Assembly: GCA_003020985.1 (NCBI GenBank) | Contig: PXRM01000019.1 | Location: 1 to 57,702 of the forward strand | Length of the DNA stretch: 57,702 nt | Origin: Halobacteriales archaeon QS_4_70_19 | GTDB lineage: Archaea; Halobacteriota; Halobacteria; Halobacteriales; Haloarculaceae | Direction of reading: 5' to 3' | Shown: one piece after another, positions 9,697 through 18,655 of the stretch | Numbering within the stretch: the first letter of the stretch is position 1 | How the letters are laid out: each line of letters starts with the position of its first letter | Notes under the pieces: generated by a model | The model's database searches: none | Told to the model about the DNA's origin: nothing | The model's input: only the letters and a program-made list of their open reading frames with translations | Made by a program: the position numbers and the translations under genes

Positions 9697-10106
9697 GCCA
9701 TCACTCGGGCGACGACCTGCCCGAGCCCGATGGCGACGAAGCCGAGGACGTAGGTGAGCGCGACGTTCACGACCGCGAGCAGCGGCGTCGCCCCCGCAGC
9801 CGTCCCGAGTGCCGGGAGCCCCGCGAGGCCGGCGGTCTCGACGGCGAACGTCGAGTAGGTGGTGAACGACGAGCAGAAGCCGGTCCCGACGACGAGCCGC
9901 GTCTCCGCGCTCAGGCTCCCGACGAGCCGGTTCTCGTACAGCAGGAGGCTCAGGAGGAACGCGCCGGCGACGTTGGCGGCGAGCGTTCCCCACGGGAGCG
10001 CCTGCGCGGGCAGCGCCTCGGCGACGGCGAACCGGAGCGCCGCCCCGACGAACCCGCCGGCCGCGACGAGTGCCAGAGGTTCCAGTCGCCGGAGCCATTC
10101 GCGCAT
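9693..10106 (-). CDS. crcB: CrcB/Fluc fluoride ion channel, first subunit
   Basis: This 137-residue paralogue of the downstream crcB is also a four-helix protein. Signatures are GGFVGAALRFAV, NVAGAFLLSLLL and GTGFCSSFTTYSTFAVE. Compared with its partner it has a short positively charged N-terminus (MREWLRRLE), consistent with opposite membrane orientation of the two subunits. I placed the start at 10106 because a TTACAAG box sits ~28 nt upstream, implying a leaderless mRNA. The longer open frame upstream is not conserved in character. Confidence 0.9.
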   Translation of the reverse strand: MREWLRRLEPLALVAAGGFVGAALRFAVAEALPAQALPWGTLAANVAGAFLLSLLLYENRLVGSLSAETRLVVGTGFCSSFTTYSTFAVETAGLAGLPALGTAAGATPLLAVVNVALTYVLGFVAIGLGQVVARVMA

Positions 10107-10208
10107 GTCCGACAGCGGGAGTCGGGGACGCTTGTAACGTCCGAATTCCGCCCGCCGCGCGCCAGTATCGGCCCGAGGGTTCAAACCGGATGCCGCGCCA
10201 GCCACCCC

Positions 10209-10655
10209 GTGCGAACCAGACGCCTGTCCGAGGACGACCGCGGGATCGAGGGGCTGCCCGTCCGGCTGGTCATCGCGCTGGTGGTGGGCGTGGCCAGCCT
10301 CGGGGTGATGCTGAACATGGTGTCCGGGCTGTCGGGCCTGGGCGTGACGGAACTAGACGTGGCGCCACAGCCGGAGGTGACGGGCCCGGGGCCGACGAAC
10401 GTGACCGTCGCCGCCGTCGGGCCGGACGGCGAGCGAGTCCGGAACGCGACGGTCGTCGCGCGGAGCGGGTCGGCCCGGCTCGACGGTCCCCGCGTCGGCC
10501 ATACTGGCCCGAACGGAACGGTGACGATGCGGCTCGACCCGAAACTGGGGGCCAACCAGGCCGAGGGGACGGTCCGGTTCAGCGTCAAGCCACCCGCCGG
10601 AGAGGGGTTCGTCGACCGGCGGGGGAACACGGTGCTACTCGTGGTCCGGGGGTGA
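10209..10655 (+). CDS. Membrane-anchored protein with one extracytoplasmic beta domain, unknown function
   Basis: I do not recognise this 148-residue protein's family with certainty. It has a short basic N-terminus, one hydrophobic helix at ~18-40 (LVIALVVGVASLGVMLNMV), then a ~100-residue domain. That domain has regularly spaced Asn-x-Thr sequons and a pattern (NVTVAAVGPDGERVRNATV) typical of Ig-like or carboxypeptidase-regulatory-like folds. The arrangement suggests a pilin-like or single-pass anchored surface protein. The GTG at 10209 is preferred because GGTTCAAACC lies ~26 nt upstream as a TATA-like element. Confidence 0.65.
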   Translation: MRTRRLSEDDRGIEGLPVRLVIALVVGVASLGVMLNMVSGLSGLGVTELDVAPQPEVTGPGPTNVTVAAVGPDGERVRNATVVARSGSARLDGPRVGHTGPNGTVTMRLDPKLGANQAEGTVRFSVKPPAGEGFVDRRGNTVLLVVRG

Positions 10656-10711
10656 CCGACCGACGACCGCCGACCCGAAGCCTTAGGCGCGGACGCGCCG
10701 ACCCGACGCCC

Positions 10712-11944
10712 ATGACCGAGGACGCCGACGCCGGGACGCTGGCCCAGCGAGTCCGCGACGGTGAGCTGCGCCTGTACGAACTGGAGGAGCACGCCGACGC
10801 CGCCACCGCGGCGGCGGCCCGCCGGCACCTGCTCGCGACCGAGACCGCCGCCGATCTCGACGCCATCGGCTCGTACACCTTCGACGCGGCCGACGCCGAG
10901 GCCAACATCGAGAACATGATCGGCGCCGCGCAGGTGCCGATGGGCGTCGTCGGCCCCGTCCCCGTCGACGGGGAGGCCGCCTCCGGCGACGAGTACCTCC
11001 CGCTGGCGACGACGGAGGGCGCGCTCGTCGCGTCGGTCAACCGCGGCTGCGCGGCCATCCGCGCGGCCGGCGGCGCGACCGCACGCGTCCTGAAGAACGC
11101 GATGACCCGCGCGCCCGTCTTCCGGGTGCGGGACGTGGGCGAGGCAGCCGAGGTCGCCTCCTGGGTCCGGACGAGCGTGCCGGCGCTGCGCGAGGCCGCC
11201 GAGGCGACCACGAACCACGGCGAACTCCGGGCCGTGACCCCCTACGTCGTCGGTGACAACGTCTTCTGCCGGTTCGCGTACGACACGAAGGACGCGATGG
11301 GGATGAACATGGCCACCATCGCGACGGAGGCGGCCTGCGAGGTGATTGAGGCCGAGACGCCGGCCTCGCTCGTGGCGCTGTCGGGGAACCTCTGTGCGGA
11401 CAAGAAGCCCGCCGCCGTCAACAGCGTCGAGGGGCGGGGACGCACCGTCGCCGCGGACGTCCTCGTCCCGGCCGACACCGTCGAGTCCGTGCTGAAGACG
11501 ACGCCCGGGGCCATCGCGGAGGCCAACACCCGCAAGAACCTCGTGGGCAGCGCGAAGGCGGGGTCGCTGGGCTTCAACGCCCACGCCGCCAACACCGTCG
11601 CGGCCGCCTTCCTCGCCACCGGGCAGGACGCCGCGCAGGTCGTGGAGGGGGCCAACGCCATCACTACGGCGGACGTCCGCGAGACCGAGGACGGGCCGGC
11701 CCTCTACGCCAGCGTCACGCTCGCGTCGCTGGAGGTCGGCACCGTGGGCGGCGGCACGAGGCTCCCGACGCAGGCCGAGGCGCTGGACGTGCTCGGTGTC
11801 CGGGGTGGCGGCGAGCCCGCGGGCTCGAACGCGGACGCCCTCGCGGAGGTCGTCGCCACCGGCGCGCTCGCCGGGGAGCTGTCGCTGCTGGGCGCGCTGG
11901 CTTCCTCACATCTGGCGAGTGCCCACGAGGAACTCGGACGGTAA
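10712..11944 (+). CDS. hmgA: 3-hydroxy-3-methylglutaryl-CoA reductase
   Basis: This 410-residue class I NADPH-dependent HMG-CoA reductase reduces HMG-CoA to mevalonate, the committed step of archaeal isoprenoid lipid synthesis and the target of statins. Family motifs are all present: ENMIGAAQVPMGVVGP (substrate loop), the DAMGMNMAT coenzyme motif, an NLCADKKPAAVN segment with the catalytic lysine, and a C-terminal LASSHLASAHEELGR with the catalytic histidine. It is cytosolic, with no membrane anchor. CCTTAGG lies ~28 nt before the ATG, so the transcript is probably leaderless. Length is normal. Confidence 0.96.
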   Translation: MTEDADAGTLAQRVRDGELRLYELEEHADAATAAAARRHLLATETAADLDAIGSYTFDAADAEANIENMIGAAQVPMGVVGPVPVDGEAASGDEYLPLATTEGALVASVNRGCAAIRAAGGATARVLKNAMTRAPVFRVRDVGEAAEVASWVRTSVPALREAAEATTNHGELRAVTPYVVGDNVFCRFAYDTKDAMGMNMATIATEAACEVIEAETPASLVALSGNLCADKKPAAVNSVEGRGRTVAADVLVPADTVESVLKTTPGAIAEANTRKNLVGSAKAGSLGFNAHAANTVAAAFLATGQDAAQVVEGANAITTADVRETEDGPALYASVTLASLEVGTVGGGTRLPTQAEALDVLGVRGGGEPAGSNADALAEVVATGALAGELSLLGALASSHLASAHEELGR

Positions 11945-12089
11945 TGTCGTAATTTCCCGAATTTTCGATCCGTCCGGGGAGTTTCCTCGTAATCCTCACC
12001 GCCGACGAGAACGGGCTGCATCCCCACTCCGACCGGCCGCTCCGAACGGGTTCGGCCCCCCAGCCTCCGTCCGGTGTACAGCGCGCCTG

Positions 12090-12566
12090 TCAGGCGTCCG
12101 GCCCGGTCCACTTGCCGAGCGTGGCCGTGTCGCCGCCGTTCGAGGCCTCCCAGACGACGCGGACGGTGTCGTCGTTCGCTGCGGACACGTCGGCCACGTC
12201 GCCGGCGGTCACGTCGCTCGCCTTGCTGACGCTCGAACAGCTCCAGAAGTCTTCGTCGCCGTCACTCATGCCGACGATGCCCATCTGACTCGCCTGGATT
12301 TTGGCACCGCCGTCGTGGGTGATCTCCAGCGCACCCTCGTCGCTGGTGCCCGGGTCGCCACACGTCGTCGTACCAGAACTGGCGGCGCTGTCGTAGTCGA
12401 ACGTGAAGCTCGCCTGCGGCGCCTGGCTCCCCTCGATCTCCCCGCTCAGCCCGAGGACGAACGTCCCGATGACGGCCGCGAGGATGACTGTGATGGCGAC
12501 CATCAGGATGACCCCGATGACCGGCGATACCGCCTCGTCGTCCCGCGCCAGGTCTGTGAGCCGCAT
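12090..12566 (-). CDS. Type IV pilin-like protein (SPVIG/H-domain)
   Basis: This 158-residue haloarchaeal pilin has the conserved class signature AVSPVIGVILMVAITVILAA. It consists of an acidic prepilin-peptidase (PibD) recognition site at DDE-AVSP followed by the hydrophobic H-domain that packs the pilus core. The mature head (~45-158) is acidic, with two Cys near TTCGDPG and DFWSCSS that could pair. Such pilins mediate adhesion and microcolony control in haloarchaea. The ATG at 12566 has an ACATATAGTAAG TATA box ~30 nt upstream. The gene diverges from the 12718 gene across a shared region with a perfect palindrome. Confidence 0.88.
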   Translation of the reverse strand: MRLTDLARDDEAVSPVIGVILMVAITVILAAVIGTFVLGLSGEIEGSQAPQASFTFDYDSAASSGTTTCGDPGTSDEGALEITHDGGAKIQASQMGIVGMSDGDEDFWSCSSVSKASDVTAGDVADVSAANDDTVRVVWEASNGGDTATLGKWTGPDA

Positions 12567-12641
12567 GCCACGAGGGACGGGTCCCGACCACTTACTATAT
12601 GTCAAAATTCGGATGTGAAGCGCGTCGGTGTCGGGGAAAGT

Positions 12642-12657
12642 GTTACACGCGTGTAAC
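12642..12657. promoter_or_regulatory. Perfect 16-bp palindrome GTTACACGCGTGTAAC, candidate operator
   Basis: This exact inverted repeat lies in the divergent region between the pilin gene and the 12718 gene. A second imperfect copy (13 of 16 bases) begins exactly 50 bp away at 12691, over the predicted transcription start of the 12718 gene. The layout suggests a dimeric regulator binding site. The regulator is not identified. Confidence 0.5.
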
Positions 12658-12717
12658 GAGTCACACCGGCAGAAGCGCGGCAGTTTGAGGTGTTGCACGC
12701 GCGGAAGGGATTACCAC

Positions 12718-13197
12718 ATGAGCCGGGACTGGACGCTGGCAGCCCAGGAGACCGTCGGGGCGAACCGGTACGTCCCACTCCCGCCGACCGTCCGCGAGAC
12801 GGTGGCGTTCGAGCACCCGCTGGACGGGGAGAGCGTCCACTGGAACTACGAGCGCCACTCCGACTACGTGGTGCTCTCCGAGCGGCCGCTGGAGGCGCCC
12901 GAGTACGTCGACGTGGGGCGATACAAGGTGTACGACGGCGGGGAGAACCGGCAGCGCCGGGTCCGCCCGCCCGAGCGGCTGGACGAGGTGGTCCGGTCGA
13001 ACTTCGAGCCCGACTCGCGGGTGATCTACCTCGCCTACGCGGAGATGGTCGAGGCCGAGAACCCGTCGGTCTACCTGCTGTCGACCGCGCAGCTGCTGGC
13101 GCTGCTGCCGGACGAGGCGGGCGGACCGACCCCGGGCGACGACGGCGCGATGACCGAGGCGCTGCTGCGGATGCCCGGCTTCCTCCCGCCACCCTGA
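12718..13197 (+). CDS. Conserved haloarchaeal hypothetical protein
   Basis: This 159-residue soluble protein has no recognisable catalytic motif. It has an N-terminal segment MSRDWTLAAQETVGANRYVP and several Trp, Tyr and Arg-rich stretches (WNYERHSDYVVLSERPLE). A hydrophobic, helical region near SVYLLSTAQLLALLP is followed by an acidic tail. The ATG at 12718 has an AGTTTGAG TATA-like element ~30 nt upstream. The candidate operator half copy at 12691-12706 overlaps its start region, so it is probably regulated together with or against the divergent pilin gene. I do not assign a function. Confidence 0.65.
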   Translation: MSRDWTLAAQETVGANRYVPLPPTVRETVAFEHPLDGESVHWNYERHSDYVVLSERPLEAPEYVDVGRYKVYDGGENRQRRVRPPERLDEVVRSNFEPDSRVIYLAYAEMVEAENPSVYLLSTAQLLALLPDEAGGPTPGDDGAMTEALLRMPGFLPPP

Positions 13198-13235
13198 GCG
13201 GCCACCGTGCGACACCGGCCTGCCAGCCGACAACC

Positions 13236-14951
13236 ATGGAGGCCTACCGCGAGACGCGCGTGCTCGACCGGCCCGCGGCGCTCGTGCGGGCGGCGCTCGA
13301 CGACGACGCGCGCTTCCACGCCGACGCCGATGGCGACACCACTCCGGAGAGCGAGGGCACCAGAGGTGACGGTGCCGGGACCGTCGACAGCGACCGCGAC
13401 AGCACGGAGAGCGCTCGCGCGAGCACGAGCCGCTGGGTCGCCCGGCGCGGCCCCTACCGGACCACCGCAGAGCTCGACGCCGCGGCCGGCGACCTACGGG
13501 TCACCGTCGCCCTCCCGGGCGAGTACGGCCCCGGCGCGGTCGTGCTCCTCCTGGCCGTCGCCGTGGCCCTGGCGCTCGGGGCCCCGGCGTGGACGTTTCT
13601 CCCGGCGCTCTGGGCCGGCGTCGTGCTGACGCTCCTCCCCGTGGCACACCTGCTCGTCGGCCCGCTCCCGGATCCGTCGGGGGTCCGGACGGTCGACCGC
13701 GGGCTGACGGCGGTGACGCTGGCGCCGTACGCGGCGACCGCACTGGCCCTGTTCGGCACCCTCCGCGGGACGCTCGCGCCCCCGGTGGCCGCCGCATCCG
13801 TCGCGGTCCTGGCGGCGGTCGGCGCGGGCGCATACCTGCTGGCGGGGACCGGCCGGCGCGTGACCGCGCTCGACGTGCCGCTGTCGGGGCTGCTGGCGCC
13901 ACTGGTCGCCGCGACGAACCTCGTCGTCGCGGGGGCACTCCTCCGGGACGCCGCGTCGCCTGAGATCGCGCTGGCGCTGGTGGCCGCGCTCGCCGCCTCG
14001 CTGGGAGGGCTGTTCCCCGCGTACTGTCACGTCGCGCTCCGGCGGTTCCGCGCAGCGCGACTCACGCCCGTCGCGCGCCGCTACCGGGCGCTGGCGGCCG
14101 TGGGCTACGGGGCCCTGACGCTCGTGCTCGCGGGGAGCGTGGTGTTCGGCGTCCGCGCGGTCGTCGCCGGTGGGCCGGTCCCGTTCGTCCCGTCCCGCGC
14201 GGCCCTCCGGAGCGTGCTCGGGAGCGACCTCGCGGTCGCGGGGTTCTCCCTGCTGCTGGTGGCACCGCTGGCGTGGCTCGCCGTCGGCTGGCTGGTCCAC
14301 CTCGGGGGAAGCGTCGGCGGCCGATGGGCCGCGCTCGCCCGCTCGGAGCCGCTCCAGGCGATCGGGGCTGCTCCCGGGGACGGTGCGGCCGACCGCGGGG
14401 ACCCCCTCCCGGTCCCGGTCCGCGTGGTCCCGACCGACCGGCCGCTCGTGCGGCCGGTGGCCGTCGCGGGGCTGTGGTGCGGGGTCCTCGTCGGACGGCC
14501 CGTGGTCGCGACACTGGAGCCGGGCGAACTCCGGGCGGTCGTCGCCCACGAGGCCCACCATCTCGAGGGACGGGACCTGACGGCCGCCGCGGTGGCGACG
14601 CTCGCCGGCCTCGGCTTCGGCGGGCGGAACGCGCTGCTGGCGTTCTACGACTACGCGGCCGCCGAGCGCGCCGCGGACGAACGGGCCGCCCGGACGGTCG
14701 GTGCAGGGGTGACGGTGCGGGCGCTCCGGCGGCTGGAGGCGCTCCAGTCCCGCGGCGTCGGCCCCACGGTAGCCGACGCCGCGGGCGATAGCTCGTGCGG
14801 TGCATGGGCGAGCACGCGTCGCCTCCGGACCGCGTGGCAGGTGCTCCGGGCCCCGTACGACCTGTTCTTCGGCCGCGTTCTGCTGGACGCGGCCCACCGT
14901 TCCGTCGACGAGCGGATCCGATATCTCTCCGATATCGACGATTCCAGTTGA
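13236..14951 (+). CDS. Polytopic membrane M48-type metalloprotease
   Basis: This 571-residue protein has a hydrophilic, Ser/Thr/Asp-rich N-terminal ~90 residues and then many hydrophobic helices (roughly nine to ten between ~95 and ~400). The zinc-protease motif HEAHH is at 438-442 (VVAHEAHHLEGRDL). A downstream AAERAADERAAR segment provides the Glu expected as third ligand in M48 (HtpX/Ste24-like) enzymes. The catalytic part follows the membrane region on the cytoplasmic side. M48 enzymes degrade or process membrane proteins; the substrate here is unknown. The start at 13236 is the first Met after the preceding gene and gives MEAYRETRVLDRP. Confidence 0.75.
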   Translation: MEAYRETRVLDRPAALVRAALDDDARFHADADGDTTPESEGTRGDGAGTVDSDRDSTESARASTSRWVARRGPYRTTAELDAAAGDLRVTVALPGEYGPGAVVLLLAVAVALALGAPAWTFLPALWAGVVLTLLPVAHLLVGPLPDPSGVRTVDRGLTAVTLAPYAATALALFGTLRGTLAPPVAAASVAVLAAVGAGAYLLAGTGRRVTALDVPLSGLLAPLVAATNLVVAGALLRDAASPEIALALVAALAASLGGLFPAYCHVALRRFRAARLTPVARRYRALAAVGYGALTLVLAGSVVFGVRAVVAGGPVPFVPSRAALRSVLGSDLAVAGFSLLLVAPLAWLAVGWLVHLGGSVGGRWAALARSEPLQAIGAAPGDGAADRGDPLPVPVRVVPTDRPLVRPVAVAGLWCGVLVGRPVVATLEPGELRAVVAHEAHHLEGRDLTAAAVATLAGLGFGGRNALLAFYDYAAAERAADERAARTVGAGVTVRALRRLEALQSRGVGPTVADAAGDSSCGAWASTRRLRTAWQVLRAPYDLFFGRVLLDAAHRSVDERIRYLSDIDDSS

Positions 14952-15003
14952 ATCTCCGATGCAAGCGGGTAATCTGGAGAATTACCGAGATGCGCGGTAC
15001 CAG

Positions 15004-15687
15004 TCACGATACGCGCCGTCGGGCGGCCACCGGGAGCAGCACCCCCGCGACGACGCCCGACCCGGCCAGCGCGTAGAACGTGAGCTTCACCGTGCGATAC
15101 GGATCCCGTGCCGCCTCGATCGAGCGGGTGACGAACACGTAGCCGTCGTCGGTCGCCACGAGCGTCGGGTCCCGCTCGACGGGCCGGGTCCGCCCCTCGT
15201 CGGCGACCGCGCGACGGTCGGCCGCCCGGGCGGCCCTGGCGACGGGGTCGGAGGCCTCCTCCGCGGGGACCGCGAGCGATTCCGCGACCGTCCGGGCCGG
15301 GACCGGGCCGGCCGTCAGGCGGAAGACACCCTCCTGTAGCGCGGCGTCGATGGCGAAGTACTGCTCGCCGGTGCTGTCCCAGTAGAACGTCGCCCCGGTC
15401 AGCGTCCGGAGGTTGCCGCTCACGTCGTCGGCCGGACGCTCGAACGTCCCGTTGGCGGCCGCCCGGACCGTTCCGGCGACGACGAAGTCGCCGTTCACGG
15501 CGGGGTGGAGCGCCAGGTCACCCTCGGCGGCCTCCGTCTCCAGGTCGATGGGGTCGCCCGTGTAGACGGTCTGGGGGTCGGGCCCGGGCCCGTCACCGAC
15601 GACGGGCTGGGCGACCAGCAGCAGGAGCGAGCAGAGTACCAGCAGGGACCCGCGACGACGAGCGCGGCGACGTGACGATGCGACCAC
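15004..15687 (-). CDS. Exported membrane-anchored protein of unknown function
   Basis: This 227-residue protein has an Arg-rich N-terminus followed by a hydrophobic signal helix (LLVLCSLLLLVAQPVVGDG). An extracytoplasmic domain (~30-200) begins DPQTVYTGDPIDLE. A C-terminal transmembrane helix (LTFYALAGSGVVAGVLLPVA) leads to a short basic tail. The topology is outside domain, single anchor. No known catalytic motif is visible. Its 3' end is convergent with the M48 gene. Confidence 0.65.
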   Translation of the reverse strand: MVASSRRRARRRGSLLVLCSLLLLVAQPVVGDGPGPDPQTVYTGDPIDLETEAAEGDLALHPAVNGDFVVAGTVRAAANGTFERPADDVSGNLRTLTGATFYWDSTGEQYFAIDAALQEGVFRLTAGPVPARTVAESLAVPAEEASDPVARAARAADRRAVADEGRTRPVERDPTLVATDDGYVFVTRSIEAARDPYRTVKLTFYALAGSGVVAGVLLPVAARRRVS

Positions 15688-15760
15688 GCCGGAGCGACCG
15701 GCCCGGGCAGCATAGAACTCGTGGTTCTCCCCACCCCTGTCCCCACGGCTGTCCCCACCA

Positions 15761-16294
15761 CTACTCCAGCATCGCCGCGGCCTCCTCCAGCGTGATGGTG
15801 CCCTGCTCGAACGCCAGCAGCACGTCCCGGACGCCCGTGTCGTCCTCCTCGTCGTCCGCGTCCGTCTCGGTGTAGTCGTCCAGCCCCGTCCGCGTCGAGT
15901 GGCCCGTCAGCTCGTCCATGTCCTCCCCGTCGGCGAGTGCGGTCTCCCTCTTTACGCGGTAGTTCCCGCCGCCCGTGACGTGGAGGTCGGCGGGGTGGAA
16001 AAAGTACCAGTCCTCGCGGTCGAAGCGGACGCCGACCTTCGGGGCGGCGCCGAAGTTCTGCGCGAAGTAGACCAGGTTCTCGATCTCCTGGCCGTCGAGG
16101 TAGATGGGGTCGCCCGCCGACGACTTCGCCTCGATGGCGTAGAAGACCTCGCCGTCGCCCGCCAGCACGTCCGGCAGCTCGCGTTCGGTCGCACTCCCCG
16201 AGGCCGGGGCCCGCATCACCGCGAACCCGCGCTCGTCGAGCCGGTTGACGAGTTCGCGCTCCCGGCGGTCCCCCTTCGCGTTCGAGTTCGCCAT
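15761..16294 (-). CDS. hjc: Holliday junction resolvase Hjc
   Basis: This 177-residue archaeal Holliday junction endonuclease cuts four-way DNA junctions in recombination. The nuclease core (~1-120) has the conserved acidic catalytic set: Glu12 in RERELV, Asp42 in PDVLA, and Glu55-x-Lys57 in AIEAKSS. The C-terminal ~50 residues are an acidic extension ending [19 protein letters not shown], a helical tail not found in thermophile Hjc but common in halophile versions. The start [16 protein letters not shown] fits the family. Confidence 0.93.
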   Translation of the reverse strand: MANSNAKGDRRERELVNRLDERGFAVMRAPASGSATERELPDVLAGDGEVFYAIEAKSSAGDPIYLDGQEIENLVYFAQNFGAAPKVGVRFDREDWYFFHPADLHVTGGGNYRVKRETALADGEDMDELTGHSTRTGLDDYTETDADDEEDDTGVRDVLLAFEQGTITLEEAAAMLE

Positions 16295-16347
16295 GCGTTC
16301 CCTGGGTCGTGGGGGTACTTCAACGAGCGGTGACCGCGGCGGAACTG

Positions 16348-17256
16348 CTACCCGTCGCCGGCCGCCGACCCGTCATCATCGACCGCCGAACCATCCCCGT
16401 CGGCGCCAGCGTCGTCGACCGCTGCGTCAGCGGCGCCGTCCACGCCGGTATCGGAGCCGCCACTGGCACCGTCGTCGCCACCGCCACTACCGTCGCCGTC
16501 AGCATCGGTTCCGGGATCCGCGTCAGCGAGCAGGTCCCGCCGTTTCGCGCCGAACAGGACCAGCAGTGCCGGGATAAGTGCGAACCCGGCCGCACCGACG
16601 AGCCGGCCGACGCCGCTCGGCTCCGGAGGTGGCGTCGACTCCCCGTCGTCGCCGTCACCGCCGGTCGTGGTCGCCTCCGGGTCGACGAACCGGGCCGAGA
16701 ACCCGTCGAGGTCCGTCTCGTCGCCCCAGAGGGTGCTGTTGCGTCTAGCGCGGTCCGGCCGCGGACTCACCTGCTCGCGGACGTACCCGTCCGGACCGCG
16801 GACGACGAGCGTCCCGTTGGGGTCGAAGCTCGTCGAGAACGGCTCGTTGACGACGACCTGCGCGCCGTAGACGCCCGCAAGCGAGACCCAGCGCGCCCGC
16901 AGCTCGACGACGCCGGTCCCGTTGGCCCGCCGGGTCGTCGCGGAGACGTTCTCGATGCGCATGTCACGGGCCGTCCGCTCGCTCCCGTTGGCGGCCGCGT
17001 CCCGCAGGCGGTCGGCGAACGCGTCGCGGCGCTCGGCCAGCGCGGTGCTGTTGTTCGCGAGCCGTTCGAACCGCTCGCGCTCGGCCGGGGCCGAGAGGTT
17101 GTACGACCGCGTCGCCGTCACCGTCGCGGAGCCGTCGGCCTCGAGGTCCACGACGAACTGCCGACTCGCGTCGTGGACGGCACCGGCCGGACCGGTGGCG
17201 AGGCTCGCGGCCAGCAGCACGCAGACGACCAGTACCGAACGCCAGTCCCTCCTCAT
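16348..17256 (-). CDS. Secreted, C-terminally anchored protein with acidic cytoplasmic tail
   Basis: This 302-residue protein has a signal peptide (residues ~8-25, [19 protein letters not shown]). The extracytoplasmic domain (~26-210) contains several Asn-x-Ser/Thr sites, a transmembrane helix follows near [20 protein letters not shown], and a very acidic Asp/Gly/Ser tail of ~60 residues ends the protein. The external domain resembles DUF4897/DUF7345-like haloarchaeal surface domains, a resemblance judged by eye only. The ATG at 17256 gives MRRDWRSV; the longer frame upstream is Arg/Cys-rich and unlikely. Confidence 0.65.
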   Translation of the reverse strand: MRRDWRSVLVVCVLLAASLATGPAGAVHDASRQFVVDLEADGSATVTATRSYNLSAPAERERFERLANNSTALAERRDAFADRLRDAAANGSERTARDMRIENVSATTRRANGTGVVELRARWVSLAGVYGAQVVVNEPFSTSFDPNGTLVVRGPDGYVREQVSPRPDRARRNSTLWGDETDLDGFSARFVDPEATTTGGDGDDGESTPPPEPSGVGRLVGAAGFALIPALLVLFGAKRRDLLADADPGTDADGDGSGGGDDGASGGSDTGVDGAADAAVDDAGADGDGSAVDDDGSAAGDG

Positions 17257-17418
17257 CGGGCGGACGTTCGTGGCCTCCGGGTTAAGCCCGTCGGCGTTTG
17301 CGCCCACGGGACGGGGGACGGAGCGCCGGCAGCGATGGCGCTCGCAGCCGGGCCTGCGCCCCGTCCGCCGCAGGACCCAGGCCACCGGCCTTTTTTGTCG
17401 CGCTCGTGAACCGGGGGT

Positions 17419-17601
17419 ATGGTCGACAGGTCGGTCGGGGCGCGCCTGGCCGCGTTCGCGATGGCCCTGGGAGTCGCGCTGGGGCTGCTGTGGCTGGGGG
17501 CGTGGGTACTCGACGTCGTGCTCGGCCCGTTCACCCCGCTCGTGACCGCTATCGTCGTCTCCGTGGCCGTCCTGTTGCTCCTCTCCCGGGGCGGCGACTG
17601 A
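17419..17601 (+). CDS. Small two-helix membrane protein
   Basis: This 60-residue protein has two hydrophobic helices (~9-33 and ~38-56) and ends in LLLLSRGGD. A T-rich element (CCTTTTTTG) lies ~28 nt before the ATG, as in other leaderless genes here. No homologous function can be assigned. It is followed by a second small membrane protein gene. Confidence 0.6.
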   Translation: MVDRSVGARLAAFAMALGVALGLLWLGAWVLDVVLGPFTPLVTAIVVSVAVLLLLSRGGD

Positions 17602-17688
17602 GGCCGCGCAGCGGACTGTGAGGCCGTCGCATACCTCCGTATCCGGCCACTACGCTTTTGCGACCGCCGGGTTCATACGCGGACAGTC

Positions 17689-17883
17689 ATGTCAGACAGG
17701 GCAACACTCGACGTGGAGGACCTGCTGAAGATCATCCTGGTACTGGTCGTCGTGTACATCGTGGTCAACCTCGCGTTCGACCTCATCGAGTTCGCGCTGG
17801 CCCCGCTCCTCGGGCCGCTGTCCAACGTCATCGGGCTGGTCATCGTCGTCCTCATCGTCCTCTACTTCCTCGACTACATCTGA
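17689..17883 (+). CDS. Small two-helix membrane protein (DUF7554-like)
   Basis: This 64-residue protein begins MSDRATLDVEDLLKIILVLV, followed by two strongly hydrophobic helices and the end LYFLDYI. It resembles a small haloarchaeal membrane family with the same LDVEDLLKI opening. The family label DUF7554 is from memory and unverified. The function is unknown. Confidence 0.65.
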   Translation: MSDRATLDVEDLLKIILVLVVVYIVVNLAFDLIEFALAPLLGPLSNVIGLVIVVLIVLYFLDYI

Positions 17884-17976
17884 GGGCCGCGGGGCCGTCC
17901 CGCACCGCCGTCGAATCGCTTCCGGACCGCTCCCGTTCTCGATACGCTCTTTTGCCCCTCCGTCCTACCGCCTCCA

Positions 17977-18471
17977 GTGCCCGCGTACAGCCTCAACGTC
18001 CCCGTCCCCGCCGAGGTGGCCCGCCTCGCCGCCGGCCTGGCGACCGAGTGCCGGACCGCCGAGGTCCGCGAGCGCCACACGCTCGTCCTGAAGCGGCTCG
18101 GCGAGGCCGAGGACTACCGCCGGCTAATCGGCCAGGTCCGGGACCTGCTGGGCGGGACGGGCGCCATCCCGGCCCGCGTCGAGGGCGTGGACACGTTCGG
18201 GGCGCCCCCGAGCGGCCGTGCGCCCGTCGCCTACCTCACGGTCCACTCCCCCGGGCTCGTGGCGGTCCACGAGCGCTGCTGCGACGTCGTCGACCCGTTC
18301 GGCGAGGTGCTGGAGGGCGCGGAGTACGAACCCCACGTCACCATCGCCCGGGGCGGCGACGCCGGCCGGTTGCGGGGCCGGGACGCCGGCCCCATCGGCT
18401 GGGAGATCGACCGCATCGACGTCTGGGACGCCTACCACGAGAACGTCGTCGAGTCCATCTCGCTGACCTGA
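17977..18471 (+). CDS. 2'-5' RNA ligase / 2H phosphoesterase family protein
   Basis: This 164-residue 2H phosphoesterase-superfamily protein has the two diagnostic His-x-Thr-type motifs at His34 (ERHTLVL) and His120 (EPHVTIA). Members ligate or hydrolyse 2',3'-cyclic phosphodiester RNA ends. The start is GTG at 17977, with CTCTTTTGC ~28 nt upstream. The physiological RNA substrate is unknown. Length is slightly short but normal for archaeal members. Confidence 0.8.
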   Translation: MPAYSLNVPVPAEVARLAAGLATECRTAEVRERHTLVLKRLGEAEDYRRLIGQVRDLLGGTGAIPARVEGVDTFGAPPSGRAPVAYLTVHSPGLVAVHERCCDVVDPFGEVLEGAEYEPHVTIARGGDAGRLRGRDAGPIGWEIDRIDVWDAYHENVVESISLT

Positions 18472-18655
18472 GCCCGTCGACCGCGGGGAAGTCGTGACGG
18501 ACCTGCGCGACGGACGGAGCGAACATCGTCCACGTATACTCGGAAAAACAGTGGACTTCGGCCACAACTTCGGAACGTTCCACGCTGAGGTGCAGACTGG
18601 ATAGCTGTACCGGAAACGGGAGCAGAACAGTGCCCGTGTGCCCGGCTGTCGCCAG

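Noticed and set aside
9645-10208. N-terminal extension of the 10209 gene
   Set aside because: The extension is antisense to crcB, and a TATA-like element lies just before the GTG at 10209.
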